NCBI RefSeq assembly: GCF_041146795.1
Contig: NC_135172.1
Coordinates: 36,317,623-36,381,622, forward strand
Reading direction: 5' to 3'
Length of the DNA: 64,000 bases
From: Maylandia zebra
Lineage: Eukaryota > Chordata > Actinopteri > Cichliformes > Cichlidae
Shown here: positions 49,871-60,625 of the stretch, in pieces
Layout of the letters: each line of letters begins with the position of its first letter
How positions within the stretch are numbered: the stretch's first letter is position 1
Position numbers and translations under genes: made by a program
Notes under the pieces: model-generated
Databases searched by the model: none
What the model was told of the DNA's origin: nothing
What the model saw: the letters and a program-made list of their open reading frames with translations, nothing else

Positions 49871-50499
49871 TATTAGATTATTCTGTTATTATATGTTACC
49901 TTATATATGTAATCAAAGTAGTTGAATTAGAATACTGCTGTAGATCACATTATACCCTTTAAAATAGAGTGTGTGATCTGTATGTAGTTTAGTTCTCATT
50001 ATACTTTTGAGTTAACAGAACATATTCACATATTAGTTCATTAGATAAATGTGCATCACTCTGTATCCTTGATCTGCTGGGAATGTGTTACACTGTTTTC
50101 TTGACATGCTTAATTGTTGAATCATGAAGAGAAGGTTGTAAGCAGGAGACTCTGTGTCTAAAGACAGGGGAGATAGACAGACCACATTCCACACCCCCAC
50201 CTTACAGAAAGCAGAGAAACAACTGCCGAGGTCATAACTTAGGCGCCGTAACAGAGAAAAAATGTGATGTTTTGGCTTTTACGACTAGCTGGGGGCCACT
50301 AGAGACTATAAAAAGCTGAGCAACCCGTCACCATTTTGAGACATGTGCCTGACCCTCTGGTAGCATCTCTCCCGTCTGGACGTTGTCATGCTCTGACTGT
50401 TGAATTGTATGGAAATAAATGATTGTTGATTGAGCATTTATACACCGAGTATTGTCCCTCCTTCAGCCCAAAGATTCAAAGAATTGGGAGATTTCAACA
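49871..50499 (+). repeat. 3' LTR
   Basis: Same length as the 5' LTR, with eight substitutions and no indels. TATA box at 50307-50315 and AATAAA at 50414-50419. Confidence 0.93.
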
Positions 50500-50503
50500 G
50501 CAG
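50500..50503. repeat. Target-site duplication, right (GCAG)
   Basis: Direct copy of the four bases preceding the 5' LTR. Confidence 0.7.
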
Positions 50504-50552
50504 TTAAAATGTAAACTAAAATGAAGCTGAGCATAATAACAAAGACAGATAG

Positions 50553-50946
50553 ATTTTGCAGCTGCTTTATTCCCATGTTCTACTATGTGACTGATAGCCT
50601 TGAGTTTGAAATCCGCTTCATAAGCATATCTCTTAACAGGTGCCATTTTGGGGTCCTTGTAGACACACAATACAGTAATATCACATTGAAGCACAGTACG
50701 TATTACTATGCGAGGCTCCTGACTACAGTAGCTGTGACGCCCCAACAAGCCATCAAGCAGTGCGCCTTCGTAGCTTACGAAAGTCGTACTAAAACATTTT
50801 TTTTGACCGATTTTTGAGCCCCGTGTACCACATAAAATCGGTTCAAGGTCAATAAACACAACCAGAATTCAGACATAAGGCCCACTGTCGATTTTTGAGA
50901 AAATTAAAGGATTTTAAGTGTGTCCTACAGTTCGAAAAATACGGTA
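50553..50946 (-). mobile_element. pogo/Tigger-like transposon, 5' end fragment
   Basis: On the minus strand it begins TACCGTATTTTTCGAACTGT, a terminal sequence common in fish pogo-like elements. It continues through about 270 bp of leader to an ATG starting 'MAPVKRYAYEADFKLKAISH', then 'IVEHGNKAAAKS'. This matches the N-terminal helix-turn-helix of a pogo-like transposase (Phe-Lys-Leu-Lys followed by GN-x-AAA). The match stops at about 50553, so only the first 30 or so residues survive. The LTR element lies directly beyond the truncated side. Confidence 0.75.
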
Positions 50947-52359
50947 CATGAGTTTTGTAAGGCAGCTTTTTTAGGGGCAGGAGGCTGGGAAGACTTCGCG
51001 GTCTGGAATACAGCACGCAGTTTCACACACTCTTCATTCTACACCTCATGGCGCTGTTGTAAATGTTGAAAATACTAGCAGTGCTCGAACCTTTAGTCAG
51101 ACCGCTTTCCCAACATTCTCTACAGAATACATTATTCTCCTGTTCATTTGACACTTTAAATCCGAATCATAATAATCTCCAAATGTTTTCTTTTTACCGA
51201 CTAGCTCCTCTTTGATAGCTGCCGAGTGAATCTTGTCGCTACCTGCAGGTAAAACGCTGAGAGAAGGGGAGTTGTGTTCAGTGAAGGAGAGAGGCGGGAC
51301 AGAGTAACGTTGCGTAGAGACAAAAGTGGACAAAAAAGAGAGACAAACTAGTGGCTCCGCAAGTATAATTATAATGCAACATAGACTATATCGATATAAA
51401 CGATATTGACACATCTTATATCTCGTATGAAAGTATATTGATATTTATTTAAAACTTGATATACTGCTCAATCTTAGGCAAGAATACCAGAGGCGCAAAA
51501 CACCATGCTACTGGTAGACTGAGCAGTCAGCCAGAGGAGAGGGGAACTTTTATTGTATATGTTTCTAATGATTAGTCCAAAATCAGTCCAAACCTTATAT
51601 TAAGATGAGGTAGCAAATACAGACTAGTTTGTAGAAAAATTTTAAATGATAATACTATCTTTTATGTGACATTTATAAGATCCTCTTTTGTACGCTCTTT
51701 TCTACCAAAGTCTTTTGCTCACAGCGCTGCCGGAACTTCTTATGCTCCTTCTCATGTTTCTTGGCTCTTGAATGCTTTTTCTTTAATTTGTGCTTTCACT
51801 TCTTTGGAGATGAAGATGAGGATGACAACACAGACGATACAGATGAAGATGTGGAAGATGAATCTGAGTTTTCCGAGGCATTCAAGGAAAATGGATCATT
51901 GAATGGTTCGTCTTTAGGTTGCTCTGCAGGATGCAAAAAAGAATATGACTGGCTTTAGAAATAAGATATTTTACACCCGTCAGGTTACATTGAGTGACAA
52001 AGATGTGCAGAGTAGCCGCCGCTTCAAAGTCAAAGTCCCCGTGTATTTAAATTACACAGTTGATGATTTTGTCAGCTTGTGTGCTTAAACAGAATGAGGA
52101 TTATGTTAAAGAAAAGCATCATGTGCCCTTATATGTAAAGTTATATACAAACAACCAATATTAATTCTGCTTTAAAGGCTACAACATTATCAAAAAAAAT
52201 AGTGTAATGAGCAAATGTTTTTGTCCTCTACAACATAAAGTTTCAGTACTTGAGAGTAATTACCTATTATTGTGTATTTTTTAAAGGGGGAAAAATTGTG
52301 GCAAATCCCATCTGTGCTAAGCAGGCGGTAACAAGAAGGATAGAAGTGACACAACTACA
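50947..52359. other. Intergenic DNA, no gene recognised
   Basis: No recognisable domain. A plus-strand frame ending at 51958 encodes an Asp/Glu-rich stretch (about 51800-51880) followed by an ordinary-looking 30-residue tail and a stop; it could be a terminal exon, but no good acceptor or partner was found. Confidence 0.45.
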
Positions 52360-52603
52360 GTCTAAATCAGGGGTCCCCAATCCCAGTCCACGTGGGCCGG
52401 TGTCCCTGCAGGTTTTAGATCTCACCCTGGGTCAACACACCTGAATCACATGATTAGTTCATTACCAGGCCTCTGGAGAACTTCAAGACATGTTGAGAAG
52501 GTAATTTATCCATTTAAATCAGCTGTGATGGATCAAGGACACATCTAAAACCTGCAGGGACACCGGCCCTCGTGGACTGGGATTGGGGACCCCTGGTCTA
52601 AAT
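52360..52603. mobile_element. hAT-type MITE with intact 8-bp target duplication
   Basis: Element 52368-52595 (228 bp) is bounded by inverted repeats: CAGGGGTCCCCAATCCCAGT on the left and its complement ACTGGGATTGGGGACCCCTG on the right. Internal symmetry extends further through CCGGTGTCCCTGCAGG. The 8-bp sequence GTCTAAAT flanks both sides exactly (52360-52367 and 52596-52603). Eight-base duplications and a CAG...CTG end identify a non-autonomous hAT-superfamily element. It has no coding capacity. Confidence 0.93.
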
Positions 52604-53071
52604 GAATGTTTTCCCAACGTCATTTTTCTTTTAAACTATTAAAATATGTGAATGAGAGAATTCAGCCATTATAAACTTGTGTATGAGAGCAAAGACAACA
52701 GAGAAGAATAGAAACAGATACTAGGGTAATGGCATAATCTACATGCCAATCGGTGAATGACATCATAAAATATATATTGTTAAATTTGTTTCAGGAAGAT
52801 TATGATAAATGAATGATAACTAGTTCAAGTTGGAGCTTTGATCTTATGAACAATGAAAATGAATCAATCAAGTTAGACCTGGCTGAACTGAATTTGGAAC
52901 TCTGGATCTCTTTAGGAATGAACTGACACAACACTTCAAGTTAACTGACTAAAACGCAGTCTTTTAATCAACACAATGACAATAAGGGAACTTAACTGGG
53001 ATTTATAAATTACCTGATGTTTATTAGAAGAATGTAAAATAAAAAATAATGCTTATGGAACTAGTCTAGTT
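52604..53071. other. Intergenic DNA, nothing recognised
   Basis: AT-rich stretch between the MITE and the candidate small gene; no feature seen. Confidence 0.45.
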
Positions 53072-53746
53072 TCATACTTCTAAGGGACGATAGCTGACCT
53101 CAGAGGAACTGACCACGGAGAAAATCTCACTCTCTCCTTCGAGTTCTTCAATTTTCATCTTTTGTGACTCCAGTTTCTTCTTAAGAAAAGTCAGTTCCTG
53201 TCTCTCCTTGTTAAGAAGGGCAGTTGCAGTAGGGGCAAGATCAGAAGAAGAATCTAAAAAACAAACAATTATTAAATGACAATACTAAAAGAATCTCTAA
53301 TCTAAACTTAGGAAACTCAAATAAAATAATATTTAAGAAATAAAGTTCCGATAAATGCACATAAGGTGGTTCAGACATTTCTAAAACAAGACAAAAACAG
53401 TCCTTATTTGTACTACCTGAATGGGGTGTTTAATAATATAATACTAAGTCTGATGATGCACATAAACAAAAGATAAAAACAAAACAAATAAAACTAAGTG
53501 ATGTCTAACGTTTGCAATAATTAATATTAATAGAGCGTGTCACATGACGTTAGGTAGCCACTGTAGCTAGCAACCAAATGGCTTGGTAGCTAGGTGGATA
53601 GTTGTAACATTATTCACCATCATGTTTAACTGTTGACACTGCTGGCTTAGTGTAATCTAGATCATCCAGTCTCTGTTTTTCTCTTTGAATGTGTGCTAAC
53701 CGTGTATGTCGCAGAGGTACGCGAATCCATCTTCTGCTCCATCCAT
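53072..53746 (-). CDS. Candidate small two-exon gene, coiled-coil protein of 75 residues
   Basis: Exon 1 at 53701-53746 starts with ATG and encodes 15 residues ('MDGAEDGFAYLCDIH' plus one base). It is followed by GTTAGC, an acceptable but weak donor. Exon 2 at 53072-53253 follows a T-rich acceptor ending TTTTTTAG and joins in frame (Asp-Ser-Ser-Ser-Asp). It encodes a charged helix with 'ERQELTFLKKKLESQKMKIE', which looks like a coiled coil, then a Ser-rich tail and a TGA stop. A TATA box lies about 130 nt upstream of the ATG. I do not recognise the family. Alternatives: the last exon of a longer gene whose other exons I missed, or a transposon-derived exon. No function is proposed. Confidence 0.38.
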
Positions 53747-53865
53747 GGCGCAGCCACTTGAACGAGCACCTTCAGTCTGGTCATGCCCCTTTGGCTTGAC
53801 CTTCCTGAGCGCTTCACTGGTGGTCGCGCCCTGATAGAAGGGACTTTCCTTAATAAGATTAACTG

Positions 53866-53967
53866 TGATTGGATGTTTATATAAGCTCCCGAGCCTATGA
53901 AATATGTTCGTTTTCCTTCCCTTTGGTGCCAGGACAGTTTTTTCCTATATTACAATGAATCCAGCAG
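53866..53967. promoter_or_regulatory. Palindromic TATA region, possible bidirectional promoter
   Basis: TTATATAA (53877-53884) reads the same on both strands. On the minus strand it serves the candidate small gene. On the plus strand it has an inverted CCAAT (ATTGG) just upstream, a pyrimidine-rich start region (GTTTTCCTTCCCTTT, about 53910-53924) and an ATG at 53955 followed after 13 coding bases by GTAGAT, a possible splice donor. No downstream plus-strand exon was identified. Confidence 0.35.
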
Positions 53968-55824
53968 GTAGATCTTCATAACTGAGTACATTTTTAATAA
54001 ACCCATCCTTCTTTGGTGTTTATGTGTAAAGTATGATTTTAATTAGACATGCGCACTTCTGATATTTGGATTGGAAATCACACTGGTCAATCCACTGTAT
54101 GACTCAGTCAGTGGTTCAGTCCATTCAAATTGGTCTTCAATGTTTACTGTGGGATGGGACAATAGTAGGTAGTAGCAGAGCTAATGTAGAAGAAACTAAC
54201 AGCAGAAGACAAACAGTTTGAATGTATTTCATGCTCTTATTTCAACAGCTTCTACTTGTATGTTCACAAAAAAATTTTCATTAACTGCAAACAATGGTCA
54301 AAGTGATCTGATTTAAGTGCAAAGATCAGACAAGTTATTAAACTTTATGTAACCCATTGTCAGCTGCACACAGGTTTGTGTGAGGAAAAAAAGCACAGTC
54401 ACAAGACTATTGTGCAAACTGCAAACTTACGCCAATTATTTGCAGAATAATGACTCACAAATAAATTGGATAAGTAGTACTAGCAGTAAATTACTTATTT
54501 TTTCAATGCATTTATCCTGAGGCTTTTTTCTTTAGTTATTTCACTGAAAAATTGACTTACTTTATATTCTTGGCTGTATTTATTTGTTACATTTTATTAT
54601 ACAATATTGGGAACACTGTTTAAGTGGTGTTTGATGCTTCCTTACGCTTAAAAGAATAATTCCCAGTTCCTTCCTCACAGGGAGAAATCTGATTATAAAG
54701 TTGCATTGGTATTCGATCAGTATTCAGGATCAGTCAAGGTGTTCGAGTTCGATTGCTGGATCTGTTATTTCAACATTGTTTGTTTCATTCATTTTTTTAA
54801 GTTGTGATGTAGTGTTACAGATCTTGATTGTATATTCGAAGGATAACTCCTTCAGGTATTTTTATTTTTTTAATACTCTAAAATTATACAACCAAACAGT
54901 CTGTGATATGTTAACACACAATATGATGCAAAGGTCAGAGTCTTTGTCAGCAGCTAAGGTCACATCTCTGGAGAGATGTTTTCCAACTAGACAGAGTGAA
55001 CAATACCTCTTCAGGGGCATATAATCGTGACTCACTGCTGTGTGTGGATGCCTCACTTGCATGTAAATGTGAACGCCTCTGTCACCCTCACTGACAATCT
55101 GATTCAGCAAGATATCTAGACTGAGTGTGGGATGATGCAGTCAAATCTGCATGTAAGAATCATAGCTAGGTTTTCCATTTGTTTTATTTGAGTGAATATA
55201 CAGTACAAGTAAAACTTTACACACATTTTTCATAAATGAACATGCAAGGTTGCACAAACTGCAAATGACTGGCCTGGATTTTAAAGACACTACAGAAAGT
55301 AAAACTCTTAAACAGAGCTGTTTCTAATTTTTTTTTTATTTAAAAATCAAGCTGTTTAAACTAAAGTGATATAACAGACAAAAAGTGGCAGCAGGATTTG
55401 ATTTTCCCTGCTATAGCTGCAAGTTCACTCATTAATGTACATAAATTCATCTAAATAAAGGGATGCCACTTCTCGTTTCCCACTAACTTCCCCTGGACAC
55501 GAATAAGCTATATATAGAGTGAAGCTGAAACATGCTGTCTGTCTGTCTGAATGGATGTGCAGAGAAACTCACAGAGGGTTAACCACTGTGACTGTTAGAC
55601 TATGATTCACACTCTGATGGGTTAAGGACCTACATGCAACAGAGCAGAATTCTCCTCAGGGCTAGAGACACCCACAGTGCACAAATTGCTAATGTATTTG
55701 TATGCATTTGTTCATTGTTTCACATGTTTATTTCATTGAACATTTGCATGTGTCACATTGGTTAAAATGCAGTTTGATGAGATTCTTTCCACTGGTCTTT
55801 CTGGTAAATGTATAACATGCACAA
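53968..55824. other. Intergenic DNA, no gene recognised
   Basis: AT-rich; no exon with supported splice borders, no repeat family recognised. Confidence 0.45.
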
Positions 55825-55852
55825 ACACACACACACACACACACAGAGGGGA

Positions 55853-55895
<43 letters not shown>
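55825..55895. repeat. (CA)n-(GA)n microsatellite
   Basis: Twenty bases of CA followed by about 50 bases of nearly pure GA. Confidence 0.96.
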
Positions 55896-55898
<3 letters not shown>

Positions 55899-58800
55899 CC
55901 CACAGTGAATCAGAAAGCAAGGTTATAATGTTATATTGTAGCTTCATTCTTTTCTGGTGATCACACTGTATGGTTCTCCCTGTAGTGATGAGCTCATGTG
56001 ATTTCCCTGTACATTAGACCAGCTTTCAGAAGTAGCCTTTAAAATCGCTGCAGCCTTAAAGGGCAGTTATAACATATCGACTGCCTGGTAAAATCTCCTG
56101 GGACACTCACAGAGACAATGGCTTTCCATCTGATTGCATTGATTTCCTCTTTTTTCCCCTTTGTGATCTAGGAATCCTTCGTTGTTCCGCACTATCAGAG
56201 AAGAGCTGCACAGATAGTTACGTACAAGAGGGAGACCTAATGATGGACAATGGATCTATTAATATACACTGTGCTCTCCCTGCCAAGGCCAACTAGGGTG
56301 TTTGGTCATTTTAAAGAAAGATATTCAGACGTTGTTCCTTTGCTCACCTCACACTAAGGTTCATGAAAGCTCTGGCTATCGCCTTGATAAATAAATAAAA
56401 GGAAAAAACAATAAAAGTCGAATCTGTGAAGAAGAGAAATAAATGGTAAAAATAATGTTGGAGAATATATAAAAAGAAAGGAAGCGAAAGAAAAGAGGAG
56501 AGCAAAAAAAAAAGATGGTGAATGAGCTGAGAGAGCCAGGAGGAGTAATTGTTATTTATGGTCGCCATGCAGCCCACATATCCATTAGTGCCATAACAAA
56601 TGGATGGTCCCTGGCAGTGACACTCAGCTTGAGCTTGGGCTGACTGAGCTGTGATCACTCCAGCCCGCCGCTGCCAACTTTGAAACACTAACCTTTGCAG
56701 ATGACACTTAAATGCACCCGTAAATTCAGACCCACGGTGAGTGCTTCCCTGTCACACCTTTCTTTCTTTCCTTTCTTTTCATCTTCCTTAGTGATTGTCT
56801 GTTTCTGTCTGTTTCTGTGTCTTTTTTTGTCAACACTTGGTGCACTTTTAGAGTTTTGGACATGGTCTGTAAGGATTAGTGTCTGTCTCCACTTAAGTGT
56901 GCACTGTCAAAATATAAGGTGTGGCTCTCCACTAACTATATACTTTTTCTTGCTGTCAAGGTGCTGAAACTGTGGATTACCATTTTTCTCTTTACTTTAA
57001 TGACTCTACATAATACTCAAGGTCAAGCATCATCCACTCCATGTACATCACTTAGACAAGATGACTATAATTATCAGCTTGCATGGCAACTGGTAACCTA
57101 TATTTACACTCATTACCTGTCTGGCAAAAGTTAAATAAGCCCATAAACAGTGTAATATGCTACATGTGAGCATTTTGGAATGCACTTGTTTCATAATTTC
57201 TCTATGTGTTATGAAGTCACAGCGAAAGTTATTTATCTTATAGAGATTAACATCAATGAAATTATTGTACCACTGTATACGTACGATACATGAAGTATAT
57301 TTATTGTAGATAATAAATAATAGTTATAATAGTTAATAGTTAATAATAGAATAATAGTTACTTGGAACTAAGTAATTGTTTTTGAGTAATGTAATCTTTA
57401 AGGTATTACAGATTACTTTTACTTAAGAAACAGAAGCCAAGAGAAGAAAGTAATTTGTTACACTATTCATTACCTCAGTGGAATCCGGTGACTTTTGCAG
57501 AAAGACAAGCAAAGATGATTACCAGCCCTCCACCCGCTCACTCCATCTCCTACCACCAACAAAAATATCTTCCTCCTCCATTATTTACCTATTAAACAAC
57601 ATAAACATATTACATGCAGACGTGATTCGCAAACCTAAGCTCATCTGTTACGATGCTAAATACTGAAGCTAATTTTGTTGCAAATGCTAGCCATGTTTCC
57701 ATATGAAGTGCAGGCTGTAAATGATCTCAGAGCAGTGATGTCTGAGCCAGTGGCAGGTTGCCCCAAACGCTGCTCTCACATCATTTCATGTCAAAGACTA
57801 GAGGTCTATCCACAGTGCAAACCACCAAAAAAGGCTGCTGGCCTCTCAGCTTGCCCAGATCTGCCCGAGGACAGTGAGAGCTGAAGACTGTTTTGTGTTC
57901 TGTAACATGACCTCTCACCTGATTAATAACAATTAACAATATAAATCTTAAACGTAAACAAATCCCCATCCTAATGAAGACTTATAGGCAGTGTTTACAT
58001 ACCTCCAGTCTTTCTTTTATTGTTTAAGTATGAACACAAAACTGACAGCACAAAGCAAAATTGAAAATCATCCCTGACAGATTTCAGATTGATTACCACT
58101 GAGGTTCTGTCATAGAAGCAGCTGCAGATAGAAATGGAGGCTGCAATGGTGCAAGCCTGACTGATCATCGCTACTTTTGTTATCTGTTGAAGATCAATCC
58201 CTGGCTGCTTGGCTGGGGTTGGCAGGCATTCAGCTTAAACCTCCCCGTTTGTTGGCTTTGTGTGAGGATGCTGTACGTGCAGATGCTTGCAAAGAGCCAC
58301 AGTTTCTCTAGTAGGATAATGTTGTTTCTGTCTGTCTGTCTGTTTCTGCATGGAGTTTGTACTTTACCATCACACTGTTCCTCTTTTGCACAATAAAAAT
58401 AAGCACAATTTATATCCCCATTCCTCAGATGTTGTAAATCATCATTTTTCTTCTACCTGCACAGGAACTGAAGACATCTGATTGTAGCAGCACGTGTGCA
58501 GGAAGTAAAAACACGTTTGAATTACTTTGTCTTTTTATATAATATTAAATATTGTATGAAATTTTTAATATGTATATAACAAGTAATAACATAATTACAA
58601 GTGATTGCTTAATATAGCAACGTGTAAACAAAAAATGTAAAATGATTACAGTAATGATATGATTACTCTAACTTTCTGTCTGATTGAAGGTAATTAGTTA
58701 TTTTCCATAAAAAAGTACCCATGTTGTTATTTATCTTTTGCCAGCAACTACAACTAGTATCACTGTTAAATTAAAAGGACACTGGCAGGATTGGATGCAT

Positions 58801-59293
58801 CAAATTTGCTGTTCAATTAGTGTAAATATTGCAAGAGGATATTGTATTTACACTTAAAACTTTTGTGTCCTGTGCAGCTGAGAAATTCGAGCGTGTCAAA
58901 TATTTTGAGCACACGACGTTCTCCTGGCTCCCTCTAGATTTGGACATAAATGTCAAGGACTGTCTTTCATTCTGTTCAGTGGCATTCGGTGACAGAGGTG
59001 TGTGAGAGGAGAGAGCTGCCACCTTGCTCTGGTCTGTCTGCCTCTTGTTTTATTTGTGTAATATGTGTTTTGGCCTTGGTCCAGACCAGGAAAGAGCAGC
59101 AATAATAAGATTATGAATGAGGCCAAACTTCATCACCTGTCTGCTGCAGTGGCAAGGCAGATAAATTGATGAAGTGACATATGGTTTGACATGACTTTGG
59201 GGGCATGGTTGTATTAAAATTATATTATTCCAGTTTGTTAGTGAGATAAAAGCAAAATGTGAATAGCGATGCTATTTTGTTTCAGCTACAAGA

Positions 59294-59294
<1 letters not shown>
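55896..59294. other. Intergenic DNA with possible conserved block
   Basis: No gene recognised. About 56520-56690 is GC-balanced with a palindromic texture (CCATTAGTGCC...GGTCCCTGGCA) and could be a conserved non-coding element. Around 57300-57480 and 58560-58720 are GTAAT/ATTAC-rich stretches that may be decayed transposon ends. Confidence 0.4.
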
Positions 59295-59325
<31 letters not shown>

Positions 59326-59336
59326 CGCACACGCAC
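59295..59336. repeat. (GT)n(GC)n(AC)n alternating purine-pyrimidine tract
   Basis: Eleven GT units run directly into six GC units and then ACACGCAC, about 42 bp of strict purine-pyrimidine alternation. This is a classic potential Z-DNA-forming sequence. Confidence 0.95.
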
Positions 59337-60509
59337 TTGTGAAAGATATAAGTAGAGAGTGGAAATCTGCGTATTGTGTAAATTATTTTGTCTTGAAAAC
59401 AACATCATTTTTTGTCAGAGGAACAGTAGATGACACATGTACAGTGATATGTTCTAGTGGACAGAACTTTTTTATCTGCTCCATGGAAGGTCTTATTTGC
59501 TCTTTGAGCAAGAACCAAAATCATTTACTCTAGTAAACACATTGCTAACTTCCAAGAGTTAAAAACCCTCTTTTTAAGTAATACTGTTTCATATGTTTTT
59601 CAGGTGGAAAAGTTGCAGCAATTATCACTTTAGCTGCATGGCCAGAAAATTTGCCAGTATTTGTCTTTTTTTAGTCTTGTAGTCTACAGGACCTTTTTTC
59701 TCTCAGGTCTGAAAACAAAATCAAATAATCTGCTAATAAGAAAATATGCACTTACAAAACCAAGGCACAGTGTGATATATCTTATTTTATAAAAGCTCTT
59801 TTGTTAGGGGAATTGGTGAGTACCCTGCCAGACAGTGTAGTCAGTGAAGCAACTCATTTTAATAGTTTCGCAAATATCACGTAAAATCTTTGAGTTAGAG
59901 CTTTAAAATAGCTTTTTTTCATTAAATCTCTGATGCATGTGTCTGGATGTATCTCTTCCTCGTCGGTGTGCACCTTCCAGTGGCTTAGCTTGACTCAATA
60001 CTGTAAGTAAATACAATGATCTGCCAAAAACAATTACCTGATTTTAAGATCCCACTCATTCGCAGAGCTGACTTTGCCTTTGAGGAGAAAGGAAGCTGAC
60101 ATTTGAATTTGCATCTGAGCAGGGTTCCTTACTGGTTGAGTGGAGGATACAGCAATTTCTATCCGCTGTCAGAGCGAGGTTGTGTTTATGTGTGTGTCAG
60201 GACCGATTGGGGCATTGTGGCTCTGAAGAATGCACAATGTTTCCTCTATTTAAGGGTTGGACTGGATGGCTTAGCCGGAAGAAGAGAGCGAATAGATATA
60301 ATAGGAGTGGAAAGGTGGGAAAGAGAAAAACTACTGAAAAAAAAAACAGGACAAATGTTAGCATTTAGAGAGTTAAAGACGCAAATACAAAACAGGGAGA
60401 TTAGCTAATTAGAAGAATGTTTTTCACCAACAAAAGTTCTCATTTCTGAATGTCATGTCCTCTCTTTTCATCCACAAAAATTAAATCAGGTATTAAATCA
60501 CATCTTTTC
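59337..60509. other. Intergenic DNA, no gene recognised
   Basis: No supported exon or repeat. Short open frames lack splice context. Confidence 0.45.
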
Positions 60510-60625
60510 TATTCTATTCAGTTCTTTTCTATGGAGTTTTACTTATGTAGTGCCAAATCCCAGAGATGGAAGTAGAAAGGTGGGAAAGAAAGCACCTCAA
60601 GGCGCTTTAAACTGTACAATAATTC
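60510..60625 (+). repeat. Interspersed repeat fragment (TTTATTTATATAGCGCC-type)
   Basis: 'TTTTACTTATGTAGTGCCAA' followed about 45 bp later by 'CACCTCAAGGCGCTTTAAAC' matches a dispersed repeat that is very frequent in percomorph fishes. Superfamily not assigned. Confidence 0.55.

Larger units (their letters stand above)
41749..50499 (+). mobile_element. Endogenous retrovirus-like LTR element, defective interior
   Basis: An 8.75-kb element with two 629-bp LTRs of equal length differing at eight positions (about 1.3%), a 4-bp target duplication, a tRNA-His-like primer-binding site, a leader splice donor and a polypurine tract. A single CCHC-type nucleocapsid knuckle and the primer type suggest a class I (gamma/epsilon-like) retrovirus origin. 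I found no reverse transcriptase, RNase H or integrase landmark in the 7.5-kb interior, and all frames are interrupted. Some plus-frame Cys/Asn-rich stretches at about 49190-49560 might be remains of an envelope gene, but this is weak. High LTR identity with a dead interior suggests mobilisation in trans by relatives elsewhere. Confidence 0.9.
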
